Source: Symbiodinium sp. CCMP2592
Lineage: Eukaryota; Sar; Dinophyceae; Suessiales; Symbiodiniaceae
Direction: 5' to 3'
Length of the DNA: 64,000 bases
NCBI GenBank assembly: GCA_905221615.1
Contig: CAJNDT010006159.1
Span: 248,001 to 312,000, forward strand
The translations under genes were made by a program, and so were the position numbers. Under the pieces are notes generated by a model. It saw only the letters and a program-made list of their open reading frames with translations, made no database searches and was not told the DNA's origin. Numbering within the stretch: the first letter of the stretch is position 1; the number at the start of each line of letters is the position of its first letter. Shown piece by piece: positions 8,224 through 18,420 of this stretch.

Positions 8224-11200
8224 TTAATCATCTGAAACTTGGACTGGCATAGGGCCAGCCTCCGCTGTGTGCGGTATTGAACCAAGTCGCACGAACAGCA
8301 CATAGCAGCCGTGGCGTGCCTGCCTGAGATCTGAATCTGAGGCCTGAACCGACGGACGACCATCGTCCGTGCTGAGCCAAGGTTGATCGGGGTTGCTCCT
8401 CCAGAGGGAGCGATAATGTCCACTGTGCGGGGTGTCACCTATGTGGAAGATACAGGACTGAACCCATCCTTTCTCTAGTTGTACGGAGCCCGTCGGGGCC
8501 CACTGCGAGAGCTGAAGGGGGTGGTGCAGACCAGTGACAGCATAGCTGAGCTTGCGGCCTTCAACAAATCGCGCCACTGTGAGAACCACCAGTCGTTGCT
8601 GCCCTCGAAAGGCGGTGTGCACCGGCTGGCCAGACCACCGAGAGAGCAGCTCCTGAAGTGCATGGGATCCACCTGTCGTTGGAGCTGGCAGCAAAGCGAG
8701 CGGACCTCCCGCATCGGTGACCTCAGTAGTGTTTACATCCCTGACTTCCCAGGGTCGTGCAATCGGAAAGGCCGTAATGCCTGCAAATAAGGCCACTAGA
8801 AACTCCGAAGCATCTTGTTGTTGGCCATCATAGCGCCAAGCGGGAGTAAGATGGCGAAGCGTGAAAGAGGCAGTCAGGGTGAAAGGAGAACCAGAGACAG
8901 AATCAGCCACTTCCTGATGGAGGGAGGTGCTTGCCCCTCCGTGCTCGTGCTCCAGCAAGATGCACGTCGGCACCAGGGCCGAAAGCGTTGAGTTAACATA
9001 GCAGTAGTTGGAGATGTTGCGCAGCGAGCGAGGAGCAGCGAGCGCGCCGTCCTTTGATTCTACTGTCCCTGACTTCGGTGGCAGGGGGCCTGCAGGCGTT
9101 GCCTGGCGAGTCTGGGGCGTTGCTCCAACAGCGGTGGTATCGTCCCGTGTGGGTGCGTTGCCTTGTGTCGTGCCAACCGCTGGCATGTACCTGCGTAACG
9201 GTCCGCCCTGGCAGCGGGAAAGTGCATGAACCAAGTCATAAAACAGAATCTGAAAAAGGATCGGACATTGTGCCGGATGCTGCCTCTTATCCGTAACAGG
9301 CTTGCGGCAGCACGGGCAAGGCATGCCCTTGACAAGGGTCAGGCCTGATTTGCTGCTCTGAGTTGCAGCTGTAGCGCCATGAGCCGCCCATTCAGGTTTG
9401 TGGGCCTGCCGGATGTGAGACTTGAGCTTGGTATTGTCCGGGGTCCAGAACCCACACAGCAAGCAATGTGACATAAGGTCCTGAGACTCATCAGATCGTC
9501 CGAGCTCCACAGCCGTGTGTGTTGTCAGAGTGTCATGCAAGCGCTGCTGCCTGGGATGCAATCTGGGCTGATGCTGCGAATCCAAGGGAGGGTGCGCCGC
9601 GTCATCCAGCTCCTGTAGCCTAGCTGGCTCCGAGCAGGCACCTGATAGCAAGTCCTTCATCTGAGGGAATTGCCTGTTGCAGGCCGCACACTTGGGGAGC
9701 CCTCCTACAGAGAGGGTGTGGGAGAAGCCTCGAGGGACATATCTGATGACCGAGCCTGGATGCTTGCGGGCCTGGTGGGTGCGAAGACCGACCTCAGTGT
9801 CGAAGGCCTGAGCACACGTTAGGCACACGAAGGACGGGGGGGCCTCCTGCTGTGATGTGTCCTTAGAAAGTTGCTGCAGAACGTCTGCATAACTAGTAGA
9901 GAGTGCCTCCGCCTGGAGAAGCGCGCGCTGGGTTAAAGAGATGTCCCCCGCAGGAGTTTTCCGCCGTCGAGCACCTAAGCGCTTGACACGATTGGCCTGT
10001 CGCGCCTGCAGCTTACGGACAGGGTCCATGATCTCATGGGAGGCGTAGAGGTCAGCCGTGGATATGTGTGTCAGGTGCGCTGGCTTGTTCAGGACAGCTC
10101 GAATTTTGCGAGCGTGCCAAGCCCGCAACAGTTTAGCTGTCTCTAGGGTCAAGCCCACATCCACCAATCCAGAGGCTACTGTGGCCCAGACAGTGCTATG
10201 CCAAATGTGCAACCGCGATGCAGGCCCCGCCGTTCGTCTGTTGTGAACGAAGCGGCGTACCTGCTGCAATTTCACATTGCCCTCCTGCAACCGGAACTTG
10301 AGAGTAGCCTTCTCGAAGTTGGAGTAGGAGAGCATGACGCCGAGATACTTAAAGGACGTCACCAGCGGAAAGCCCTCGTGAGACTTGGACTCTCCCAGTC
10401 TCCACATCTTATGGCGGGTTCCGTCAGGCGCGGTGCGCCAATAAGTGTGCTTGGAGATGGCGCGTTGCGCCTGTTGGCCCTCGAGTTTGACCATAACAGT
10501 GCATTTTGCACCGTTGACAGCAAATCCATGGCGACGGACCAACTGCAACAATTGCTCAATCAGAGCATGAGCGCGATCCAGGTCCTCCATTGAGTGGATG
10601 TCACGGTGAACCGTAAGGTCATCTGCGTAGCCCGTGAGGTAGTCCACCACGGCTCGAACCCCAACAAGAGCTATGAGCTCCCGGAAGATGGTGCCCGTAA
10701 GCATGGAAAAAAGTGTGGGGGCAAGCTTACACCCCTGTTTAATGCCCGCAGTGGACTGGACCGTGTCCTCTTCACCCTGGGTGCGAAACGTGTAAGCACT
10801 GCCAGCATGCAATGAGGCAACTAGGTCAATGAGGTCTTGCGGGACTCCCGCTTCCTGCAGTGTGCTAAGCAAGTCTGTTCTGCTCACCATGTCAAAGGCT
10901 TGTGACAAGTCTAGTGCCAAGCAGATGCCACCTACTAGCTGGGGACGAGTTCGTCCCGAGTGAAGCTGATGCCTGGTTCGTCGGGCCTCCTGGCAGTTAT
11001 TGCGTACCTGAGTGACATGACCAACGACCCTGCTCAAGGCATCTGAAAGACCGCGATGTGGCTGGTAGGCAAATTGTGGGAGACCCCGAAGATAGTCAGC
11101 CGTGTAGGGAGACAGCTGATCTCTACAAGCCCCCGCCAGGCCCTTGCCGTCTGGTCGAATGATGCCGAGGGGACGTAGATTGCCAGGCTTCGTGGCCGGC

Positions 11201-11538
11201 TTGTTAGGCTTTGGGATAAAACACAAGTCAGCATCCTTTAAGGGCGGCTGAAGTACCTCAGCAGCCGGCAATGGGCGTTGCCCCCGAGATTGCAGCGATG
11301 CTGCTAGCGCCTCTCCCGCAGCCGCCGAGCAGAGCCGCCAGGCAGCCGCCGGAGCAGAGCCTTGCGGTACCGCCTTGTGCGGTCTGATGGAGCCTATGTG
11401 CTTGGCCAGCAGACCAGCCGGGATTTCCGGCAGCGAGTCCACCTGGTGTGCGAGTGGCGGATGTCTGGCAAAGACCTGTTCCACGTGGTCTCTAAGCAGG
11501 CGGAGCTCAGAGGTAGAGTCCAACGGCAGACCATCCGG
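8224..11538 (-). CDS. LINE A polyprotein, downstream part: reverse transcriptase, zinc fingers, USP-like protease
   Basis: About 1100 codons after the TGA at 11539-11541, in the same frame as the endonuclease part. Residue numbers count from the TTG at 11523. RT about 95-400: LRPLGI (116), LDLSQAFD (204, motif A), GIKQGCKLAP (260, motif B), YADD (299, motif C), GFAVNGAKC (333), FKYLGV (391). Zinc fingers: C2H2 at 567-588, a C-x2-C finger at 612-630, C2H2 at 687-708, CCHC at 736-753. USP-like domain about 835-1080: NYCYVNS with the presumed nucleophile C841, QQDASEF (902), SGHYRSL with H1036, and STDDGRP (1051) followed by GCYVLFVRL. A TTG start here is unlikely; this is the rest of one polyprotein. 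The USP would hydrolyse ubiquitin or ubiquitin-like bonds, possibly to protect the element's own proteins (inference). Confidence 0.85.
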   Translation of the reverse strand, partial: PDGLPLDSTSELRLLRDHVEQVFARHPPLAHQVDSLPEIPAGLLAKHIGSIRPHKAVPQGSAPAAAWRLCSAAAGEALAASLQSRGQRPLPAAEVLQPPLKDADLCFIPKPNKPATKPGNLRPLGIIRPDGKGLAGACRDQLSPYTADYLRGLPQFAYQPHRGLSDALSRVVGHVTQVRNNCQEARRTRHQLHSGRTRPQLVGGICLALDLSQAFDMVSRTDLLSTLQEAGVPQDLIDLVASLHAGSAYTFRTQGEEDTVQSTAGIKQGCKLAPTLFSMLTGTIFRELIALVGVRAVVDYLTGYADDLTVHRDIHSMEDLDRAHALIEQLLQLVRRHGFAVNGAKCTVMVKLEGQQAQRAISKHTYWRTAPDGTRHKMWRLGESKSHEGFPLVTSFKYLGVMLSYSNFEKATLKFRLQEGNVKLQQVRRFVHNRRTAGPASRLHIWHSTVWATVASGLVDVGLTLETAKLLRAWHARKIRAVLNKPAHLTHISTADLYASHEIMDPVRKLQARQANRVKRLGARRRKTPAGDISLTQRALLQAEALSTSYADVLQQLSKDTSQQEAPPSFVCLTCAQAFDTEVGLRTHQARKHPGSVIRYVPRGFSHTLSVGGLPKCAACNRQFPQMKDLLSGACSEPARLQELDDAAHPPLDSQHQPRLHPRQQRLHDTLTTHTAVELGRSDESQDLMSHCLLCGFWTPDNTKLKSHIRQAHKPEWAAHGATAATQSSKSGLTLVKGMPCPCCRKPVTDKRQHPAQCPILFQILFYDLVHALSRCQGGPLRRYMPAVGTTQGNAPTRDDTTAVGATPQTRQATPAGPLPPKSGTVESKDGALAAPRSLRNISNYCYVNSTLSALVPTCILLEHEHGGASTSLHQEVADSVSGSPFTLTASFTLRHLTPAWRYDGQQQDASEFLVALFAGITAFPIARPWEVRDVNTTEVTDAGGPLALLPAPTTGGSHALQELLSRWSGQPVHTAFRGQQRLVVLTVARFVEGRKLSYAVTGLHHPLQLSQWAPTGSVQLEKGWVQSCIFHIGDTPHSGHYRSLWRSNPDQPWLSTDDGRPSVQASDSDLRQARHGCYVLFVRLGSIPHTAEAGPMPVQVSDD

Positions 11539-11541
11539 TCA
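11539..11541 (-). other. Single in-frame TGA interrupting the LINE A polyprotein
   Basis: Codon phase is identical on both sides (13140 and 11523 differ by a multiple of three). Five codons (CCG GAT GGT CTG CCG) follow before the TTG at 11523. No frameshift is needed to join the endonuclease and RT parts. Confidence 0.9.
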
Positions 11542-13140
11542 CTGAAGCTGTGCCTTAGTTTGGGGTTCCCAAGGTCGGAGCTTCTTTAAGGTCTTATGTG
11601 CGATGTAGGAATCGTGTCTGGCACACGCCTCATCGACCTCAGCCTGGAAAGCTCGGTGTCGTTCCTTCTTGGCTAAGTAGAGAGCCTGCTTATGCCATCG
11701 ATTCAGGTCCTCCAAAGACTGATCTAGGTCGGATAAGGTGGTTATGGAGTCCTCATGCAAAGAACGAATATGAGCGACTCGACTCCACATTCGCAGCGTC
11801 GCACGGTGCTGAGCAGTTTCAGGAGCTTGCTGAGGCCGTGGTTTGGGGAAAAACAGTGCAGAGGCCTCCAGCAGTACCTGATTAACTTCATCAGGCGTGT
11901 GAGTCCGAGAGGACAGACGCTGGCCCACCCAGTCTTGCATGCGACCGGCTATTGGCAGACCTGAACGGACAGCCGTCTCTAGAGCTTCCTTATGAAAGGT
12001 CGTGGAAGGACAAGTAGGCTTTGGCAGATTCCAGTGCTGGGTGGGTCTGAGTTGAGCCAAGACTGGAAGGTGGCCGCCCCTCTTCCATTTGCCGAGCTGA
12101 AGATCCTTGCACGGCCGAGACTGCTTTGCCAGGCCCTTGGCCGAGGCTTCTGAAGTGAGCAGGAAGTCAATTTGTGATCCCTGACCATTCAGGAAGAAAG
12201 TGTGACCTGCACCACTAGACCATGTGTTAAGAGCTACCAACCGATGGGAGGAGACTAAGGCTTGGAACGATTCATCCTGCATCTGAGTTTGCTCTGGCTT
12301 GGTGCTACACTGACCTACCAGACCCTCCTGCGGGGTCAGTCGAGCATTAAAGTCTCCTGCCAAGAGAAAAGTATCTCGCGCTGGAATGGCCCGTATCGCA
12401 GCCGACAGATCGCGGAGCAGGTGTGAGCGGTCATCCTTGTTCTGCTGTGGAGTCTTCTTAGAAGACCAGGCATGTTGGTAAACCGCTAGTACATGCACAC
12501 GAGCCCCAAGCCACGGGAAGATGACCTGAATGAGCCTTCCCCGGCGTTGCTCGCGCCATCTTATCTTCTGCTTGTCTATCTGCGGAGAGAGAAGAACCAT
12601 GACGCCGTCCGCTCGGCTTGTGTCGTGAACAGCCGGCTGCGTGGCAGCGCCTTGCTTGGGGCGTTGCCCTGAAGTGGCTTTACCTTTAGGTGCTCGAGCA
12701 GCCCCTTTTGTGGCGGAGCTTACGCAGTGCCAGCCTTCGACATCAAATTCTGTTGTCTCACTCCAGTGGGTTTCCTGAAGGACAAGAATGTCACAGACTG
12801 ACTTGGCCTCCGTGCGAAGCCATGTCTTCACTTCTGCCCATTGTTGCATGCCAAGGTGCCCTGCATTCCAGGAAAGAACACGAAGAGACTTGCTGGCACG
12901 ACCGCCTCTCGGGCGCGAGCGGAAACTGGCGGAGAAACCTGAGGGACCTGAAGGAGAAATCGTGGAGCTAGGCTGCACTGGGAGGGGGGGAGGGGAGGGG
13001 GGGGTGAGTCCACTGCGACGCAGATGTTCAGGCGTCAACGTACCATTCCGGTACGGGATGCTTTCTTGTGTTCTATGAACCTTATTGCAAGCCTTGCGAA
13101 AGGCCTTCTTGCGAATGCTCTCAAATGAATGCTGGTGCAT
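11539..13140 (-). CDS. LINE A polyprotein, upstream part: APE-type endonuclease
   Basis: 533 codons from ATG at 13140 to TGA at 11539-11541. A basic and Pro-rich leader (about 1-80) is followed by an apurinic-endonuclease-like fold: SWNAG (about 90), LQETHW, DGVMVLL, GRLIQV, GDFNARL, LNTWSSGAGHTFF, SQIDFLL and the catalytic-His region GGHLPVLAQL. This enzyme nicks target DNA to prime reverse transcription. The region after it is a helical linker to the RT. The stop sits in the linker, not in a catalytic motif, and the frame resumes at once, so it looks like a single recent nonsense change or a readthrough site. Confidence 0.85.
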   Translation of the reverse strand: MHQHSFESIRKKAFRKACNKVHRTQESIPYRNGTLTPEHLRRSGLTPPSPPPLPVQPSSTISPSGPSGFSASFRSRPRGGRASKSLRVLSWNAGHLGMQQWAEVKTWLRTEAKSVCDILVLQETHWSETTEFDVEGWHCVSSATKGAARAPKGKATSGQRPKQGAATQPAVHDTSRADGVMVLLSPQIDKQKIRWREQRRGRLIQVIFPWLGARVHVLAVYQHAWSSKKTPQQNKDDRSHLLRDLSAAIRAIPARDTFLLAGDFNARLTPQEGLVGQCSTKPEQTQMQDESFQALVSSHRLVALNTWSSGAGHTFFLNGQGSQIDFLLTSEASAKGLAKQSRPCKDLQLGKWKRGGHLPVLAQLRPTQHWNLPKPTCPSTTFHKEALETAVRSGLPIAGRMQDWVGQRLSSRTHTPDEVNQVLLEASALFFPKPRPQQAPETAQHRATLRMWSRVAHIRSLHEDSITTLSDLDQSLEDLNRWHKQALYLAKKERHRAFQAEVDEACARHDSYIAHKTLKKLRPWEPQTKAQLQ

Positions 13141-13443
13141 TGGCGATTGCGCCGTCCGCTAGTTTCGCCGGAAAGAGAGAACTCGAACCGACTCCTTTCA
13201 CCCTGCGGAAAAGGTGAAAACCACTACCGCTTACCTCATGCCAAGGTTGTATAACTGCAGACAGAGGTCCGGGAATTGGGACCCGGTAGATCACAGCGAC
13301 ACGCGGCTCCGGGAACAGCTATGGCTCAGTAAGAGGACGGTCCCTTAAGCTTCGCAGAAGGGGCACGTTGCGAGCCTCTAGCGTTGGTACCCAGAGCCTT
13401 GTTAGCAAAGCTACACAGCCTGCTGTGATCCATAGCGGCTACA
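13141..13443 (-). promoter_or_regulatory. 5' UTR / probable internal promoter region of LINE A
   Basis: About 300 bases before the ATG with no long ORF. The outer 290 bases (from about 13150) recur almost unchanged at 30370-30663 and 37897-38185, at the 5' ends of elements C and D, although the sequence that follows is unrelated. Such sharing suggests this segment alone carries what is needed for transcription or 5' end function. No specific promoter motif was recognised. Confidence 0.5.
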
Positions 13444-13706
<263 letters not shown>

Positions 13707-14035
13707 AGCCACTATCGTGTCATTTGGGGTTTTCATTTCCGATTGGGTGTTTCACCCTCCGAGTCCTGCCGTGGAAAGAAAGCAAAAAAGCACAAAAAAC
13801 ACCAATTATGTCATGCTTTGAAGCTGAGTTTTGTGGAGCCAACACACATGTTTTCATGCTTTGGGCACACACATACACCGAAATATTTGTGCATATTTTA
13901 AATGTTTTGCATGTTTTCCTCTGGTGTGCTCAACTGTCGTTTTGCCAAATCAAACTTGTTGTCAGCAAATCACATGGGAAACCGTTTTTTAACACCACAC
14001 ATCACACTCATGGAACAGTTTTGCAGCAGCTATGA
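13707..14035. other. Intergenic stretch without recognised feature
   Basis: AT-richer sequence with no ORF that looks coding and no repeat that I recognise. It is the flank of remnant E. Confidence 0.5.
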
Positions 14036-14880
14036 ACACGACCCTAAACTCTTAAACCCTAAGCCGACTCCCTAAATCCCAAGTCTTAAACTCTTTGGTT
14101 GCTAGGGCTTAGATGGTTTTGGGTGCAGGGATATTAGTCTTCGGGGTCATTCAGGGTGCCTCGGTGGGGGTTGAACAAGCCCCCTCTTGGCTTAGTGGGG
14201 TGATAGGGTTATTCAGGGTGCCTTGGTGGGGGTTGAACAAGCCCCCTCTTGGCTTAGGCAAGTAGTGGGGTTTTTAGGCAGGTGCTGGAGTTTTTCAGGG
14301 TGCCTTGGTGGGGGTTGAACAAGCCCCCTCTTGGCTTAGGCAGGTAGTGGGGTTTTATGCAGGTCTTGAGTTGTTCAGGGTGCCTTGGTGGGGGTTGAAC
14401 AAGCCCCCTCTTGGCTTAGGCAGGTAGTGGGGCTTTATGCAGGTCTTGAGTTGTTCAGGGTGCCTTGGTGGGGGTCGGCTCGGGTTTTGGGGTTGGGGTT
14501 TAGAGTGCTTGCCCAGAAGCCCGAAGCAAGACCCTAAATGCCAAAATTCTTTAACCCTGAACCCTAAACCCAAACCCCCGAAGCCCTACTCCCCTGAGCT
14601 CTGAACATGATGCCTCATCCTGAATTGTAAGGCTAAACTCATCCATAGCAATAGTTGCCAAGCCCCCAATTTGCACATGCCATCAACCTTCACCTCAGCC
14701 CTGGTAACCCTGAACCCCTGAACCTTATGCTCGAAACCCCGAACCACATAAACCCTGAACCTGAGGCCCTGAACCCCTTGACCTTAAACCCTATAGCGCC
14801 TCTAACCCTGTCGTTGCAGGCCTTTAAGAGCCCTAACCTTTACACCCTAAACCCCCAAACCCTACACCTGCGGTGGCACA
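14036..14880. repeat. Degenerate telomere-like CCCTAAA block with an 80-bp tandem repeat
   Basis: Many CCCTAAA, CCCTGAA and CCCTAA words in both orientations surround about four and a half copies of a roughly 80-bp unit (starts near 14150, 14212, 14294, 14374 and 14454). Each unit contains GGGGGTTGAACAAGCCCCC, itself an inverted repeat. The first unit is shortened to 62 bases. Confidence 0.75.
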
Positions 14881-14984
14881 ACACTGCTTGCGCCCGACGA
14901 CGAGGCATGGCATTCGCTTGCAACCGGTTGGGTTCTGTATTTTTCTCACACAACCATGAATTGAGATGATTCTTAGTTGCAGGT

Positions 14985-17437
14985 TTCTGCTGCAAAAAAA
15001 CAGGTTGCAACCAGTTGCGTTCTGTAACTTGTGGCAAAACCCATCAATTCAGATGACTTGAATACAGGTTTCTGTGGCAAAATACAGATTGCAACCAGTT
15101 GCGTTCTGTAACTTGTGGCAAAAACATCAATTCAGATGACTGGAATTTTGAATACAGGTTTCTGTGGCAAAATACAGATTGCAACCAGTTGCGTTCTGTA
15201 ACTTGTGGCAAAAACATCAATTCATATGACTTGAATACAGGTTTCTGTGGCAAAAAACAGATTGCAACCAGTTGCGTTCTGTAACTTGTGGCAAAAACAT
15301 CAATTCAGATGACTTGAATACAGGTTTCTGTGGCAAAAACCAGATTGCAACCAGTTGCGTTCTGTAACTTGTGGCAAAACCATCAATTCAGATGACTGGA
15401 ATACAGGTTTCTGTGGCAAAATACAGATTGCAACCAGTTGCGTTCTGTAACTTGTGGCAAAAACATCAATTCAGATGACTGGAATACAGGTTTCTGCTGT
15501 GGCAAAATACAGATTGCAACCAGTTGCGTTCTGTAACTTGTGGCAAAAACATCAATTCAGATGACTGGAATACAGGTTTGTGTGGCAAAAAACAGATTGC
15601 AACCAGTTGCGTTCTGTAACTTGTGGCAAAACCATCAATTCAGATGACTTGAATACAGGTTTCTGTGGCAAAATACAGATTGCAACCAGTTGCGTTCTGT
15701 AACTTGTTGGAAAACCATCAATTCAGATGACTTGAATACAGGTTTCTGTGGCAAAACACAGATTGCAACCAGTTGCGTTCTGTAACTTGTGGCAAAACCA
15801 TCAGATTGCTGTGGCAAAACACAGATTGCAACCAGTTGCGTTCTGTAACTTGTGGCAAAACCATCATTTCAGATGACTTCAATACAGGCTTGTGTAGCTA
15901 AACACAGATTGCAACCAGTTGCGTTCTGTAACTTGTGGCAAAAACATCAATTCAGATGACTGGAATACAAGGTCTGTGGCAAAATACAGATTGCAACCAG
16001 TTGCGTTCTGTAACTTGTGGCAAAACCCATCAATTCAGATGACTGGAATACAGGTTTCTGTGGCAAAATACAGATTGCAACCAGTTGCGTTCTGTAACTT
16101 GTGGCAAAACCATCAATTCAGATGACTGGAATTTTGAATACAGGTTTCTGTGGCAAAATACAGATTGCAACCAGTTGCGTTCTGTAACTTGTGGCAAAAA
16201 CATCAATTCATATGACTTGAATACAGGTTTCTGTGGCAAAAAACAGATTGCAACCAGTTGCGTTCTGTAACTTGTGGCAAAAACATCAATTCAGATGACT
16301 TGAATACAGGTTTCTGTGGCAAAAACCAGATTGCAACCAGTTGCGTTCTGTAACTTGTGGCAAAACCATCAATTCAGATGACTTGAATACAGGTTTCTGT
16401 GGCAAAATACAGATTGCAACCAGTTGCGTTCTGTAACTTGTGGCAAAAACATCAATTCAGATGACTGGAATACAGGTTTCTGCTGTGGCAAAATACAGAT
16501 TGCAACCAGTTGCGTTCTGTAACTTGTGGCAAAAACATCAATTCAGATGACTGGAATACAGGTTTGTGTGGCAAAAAACAGATTGCAACCAGTTGCGTTC
16601 TGTAACTTGTGGCAAAACCATCAATTCAGATGACTTGAATACAGGTTTCTGTGGCAAAATACAGATTGCAACCAGTTGCGTTCTGTAACTTGTTGGAAAA
16701 CCATCAATTCAGATGACTTGAATACAGGTTTCTGTGGCAAAACACAGATTGCAACCAGTTGCGTTCTGTAACTTGTGGCAAAACCATCATTTCAGATGAC
16801 TTCAATACAGGCTTGTGTAGCTAAACACAGATTGCAACCAGTTGCGTTCTGTAACTTGTGGCAAAAACATCAATTCAGATGACTGGAATACAAGGTCTGT
16901 GGCAAAATACAGATTGCAACCAGTTGCGTTCTGTAACTTGTGGCAAAACCATCAATTCAGATGACTGGAATACAGGTTTCTGTGGCAAAATACAGATTGC
17001 AACCAGTTGCGTTCTGTAACTTGTGGCAAAACCATCAATTCAGATGACTGGAATTTTGAATACAGGTTTCTGTGGCAAAATACAGATTGCAACCAGTTGC
17101 GTTCTGTAACTTGTGGCAAAAACATCAATTCATATGACTTGAATACAGGTTTCTGTGGCAAAAACCAGATTGCAACCAGTTGCGTTCTGTAACTTGTGGC
17201 AAAAACATCAATTCAGATGACTTGAATACAGGTTTCTGTGGCAAAAACCAGATTGCAACCAGTTGCGTTCTGTAACTTGTGGCAAAACCATCAAATCAGA
17301 TGACTTGAATACAGGTTTCTGTGGCAAAATACAGATTGCAACCAGTTGCGTTCTGTAACTTGTGGCAAAAACATCAATTCAGATGACTTGAATACAGGCG
17401 TCTGTGGCAAAACACAGATTGCAACCAGTTGCGACCT
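14985..17437. repeat. 83-bp satellite array with higher-order organisation
   Basis: About 29 head-to-tail copies of an 83-bp monomer (GCAACC at 15181, 15264, 15347, 15430). Each contains GCAAC-CA-GTTGC, a short inverted repeat. Variants (an 8-base insertion, a CTG insertion, a CTTGTTGG change) recur in the same order at intervals of 986 and 922 bases, for example starting near 15044, 16030 and 16952. The 64-base difference equals one partial monomer near 15790-15850. The ORFs here on both strands are repeat artefacts. Confidence 0.9.
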
Positions 17438-17700
17438 GTAACTTCGTAGTCGTAGTAACAGTTGAGAGATCTAGGGCCGTTGAGGTCCTCGGGTTTAGAG
17501 GTCAGGGTTAAGGGTTTAGGGCTAGTGCATCATGTCACATCAGGCATGTCATGTCATGCCATGTCATGTTCTGGAACCCTAAACCCAAAACCCTAAACCG
17601 CGGCACATAATGCATGATATGCCATGTCCTGTTCTGGTTTAGGGGTTTAGGGGTCCCATCTCGGCTCGGGTTGGGGGGTTGGGGTTTAGGGTGCCTATGA
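17438..17700. repeat. Telomere-like and CATGTCATG block bordering the satellite
   Basis: Starts GTAGTCGTAGTAACAGTTGA, then carries TTTAGGG/CCCTAAA words and CATGTCATGTCATGCC. The same block, nearly identical, follows a satellite remnant at 20459-20665, so satellite edge and block were copied together. Confidence 0.75.
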
Positions 17701-18420
17701 AGTCGCACAAGACGATCCTTTGCAAAGAGCCATTGTTTCATGGCACACGGTCGTGGACGGAAGATTGAAAGGCCCGGATACATGAAAACGCTAATGAACT
17801 TTGCTCGTCATCCAAAAAGGACGGCTTCCAGAATAAGACCACACACATCATGATCTAGCCACCCATGTGTGCCTCGTAAGCATTGGGGCTCACCTGGTAC
17901 AGATTTGTGGCCAGCATGCACAGGAAGTCACATGTCAAGCATGGGCGGACATGTTGGCTGCAAAGAACCGCACCGCCAGATGTTAGGCTCCAGCTCTTCT
18001 TACAGCCTGCAGGAAGTCCGGATGGTGCAAGCTGGTATGCGTCCGAGGGTGAAACTGTCAAAGCAGGAGATCAATTAGATCAGGTCTCTGCATAAATGTC
18101 TCGCACCACAGCCACTACAGGTAAAGTGAGGGTTGATGCATGTCTAAACCCGGCCTGCGCAAGAGCGGCAGGGAGGCCGCAAGGGAACTGCCATCAGCCT
18201 CGTAGTGAAAAAGGGTTGGGGTTGGGGGTTTAGGGGAGTCGGAGCTGAGCTGAGGATTGACTGTGACTGTGGTGTTTATGGAGCATCCCAGCTTCGATTT
18301 GATTGCAAGAGTTTCTTCGGATTTTCGGTGCTTAACACTGCCCTGGCACTCACTTTTTTCTTCATCAATACCCCAGAAGCATCTCAGGTCCCCAGCAAAA
18401 GACACATCGTTTGTGCATCT
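17701..18420. other. Stretch without recognised gene
   Basis: Short overlapping ORFs on both strands, none with a recognisable motif or a convincing exon boundary. A TTTAGGGG word occurs at about 18230. Confidence 0.4.

Noticed and set aside
13150..13443. tRNA-like or Pol III promoter sequence in the shared 5' module
   Set aside because: GTTCGAnTCC-like words are present only approximately and no cloverleaf could be drawn.
14985..17437. CRISPR-like array with regular 83-base spacing
   Set aside because: The whole unit repeats, with no unique spacers and no cas genes, and the surroundings are eukaryotic.
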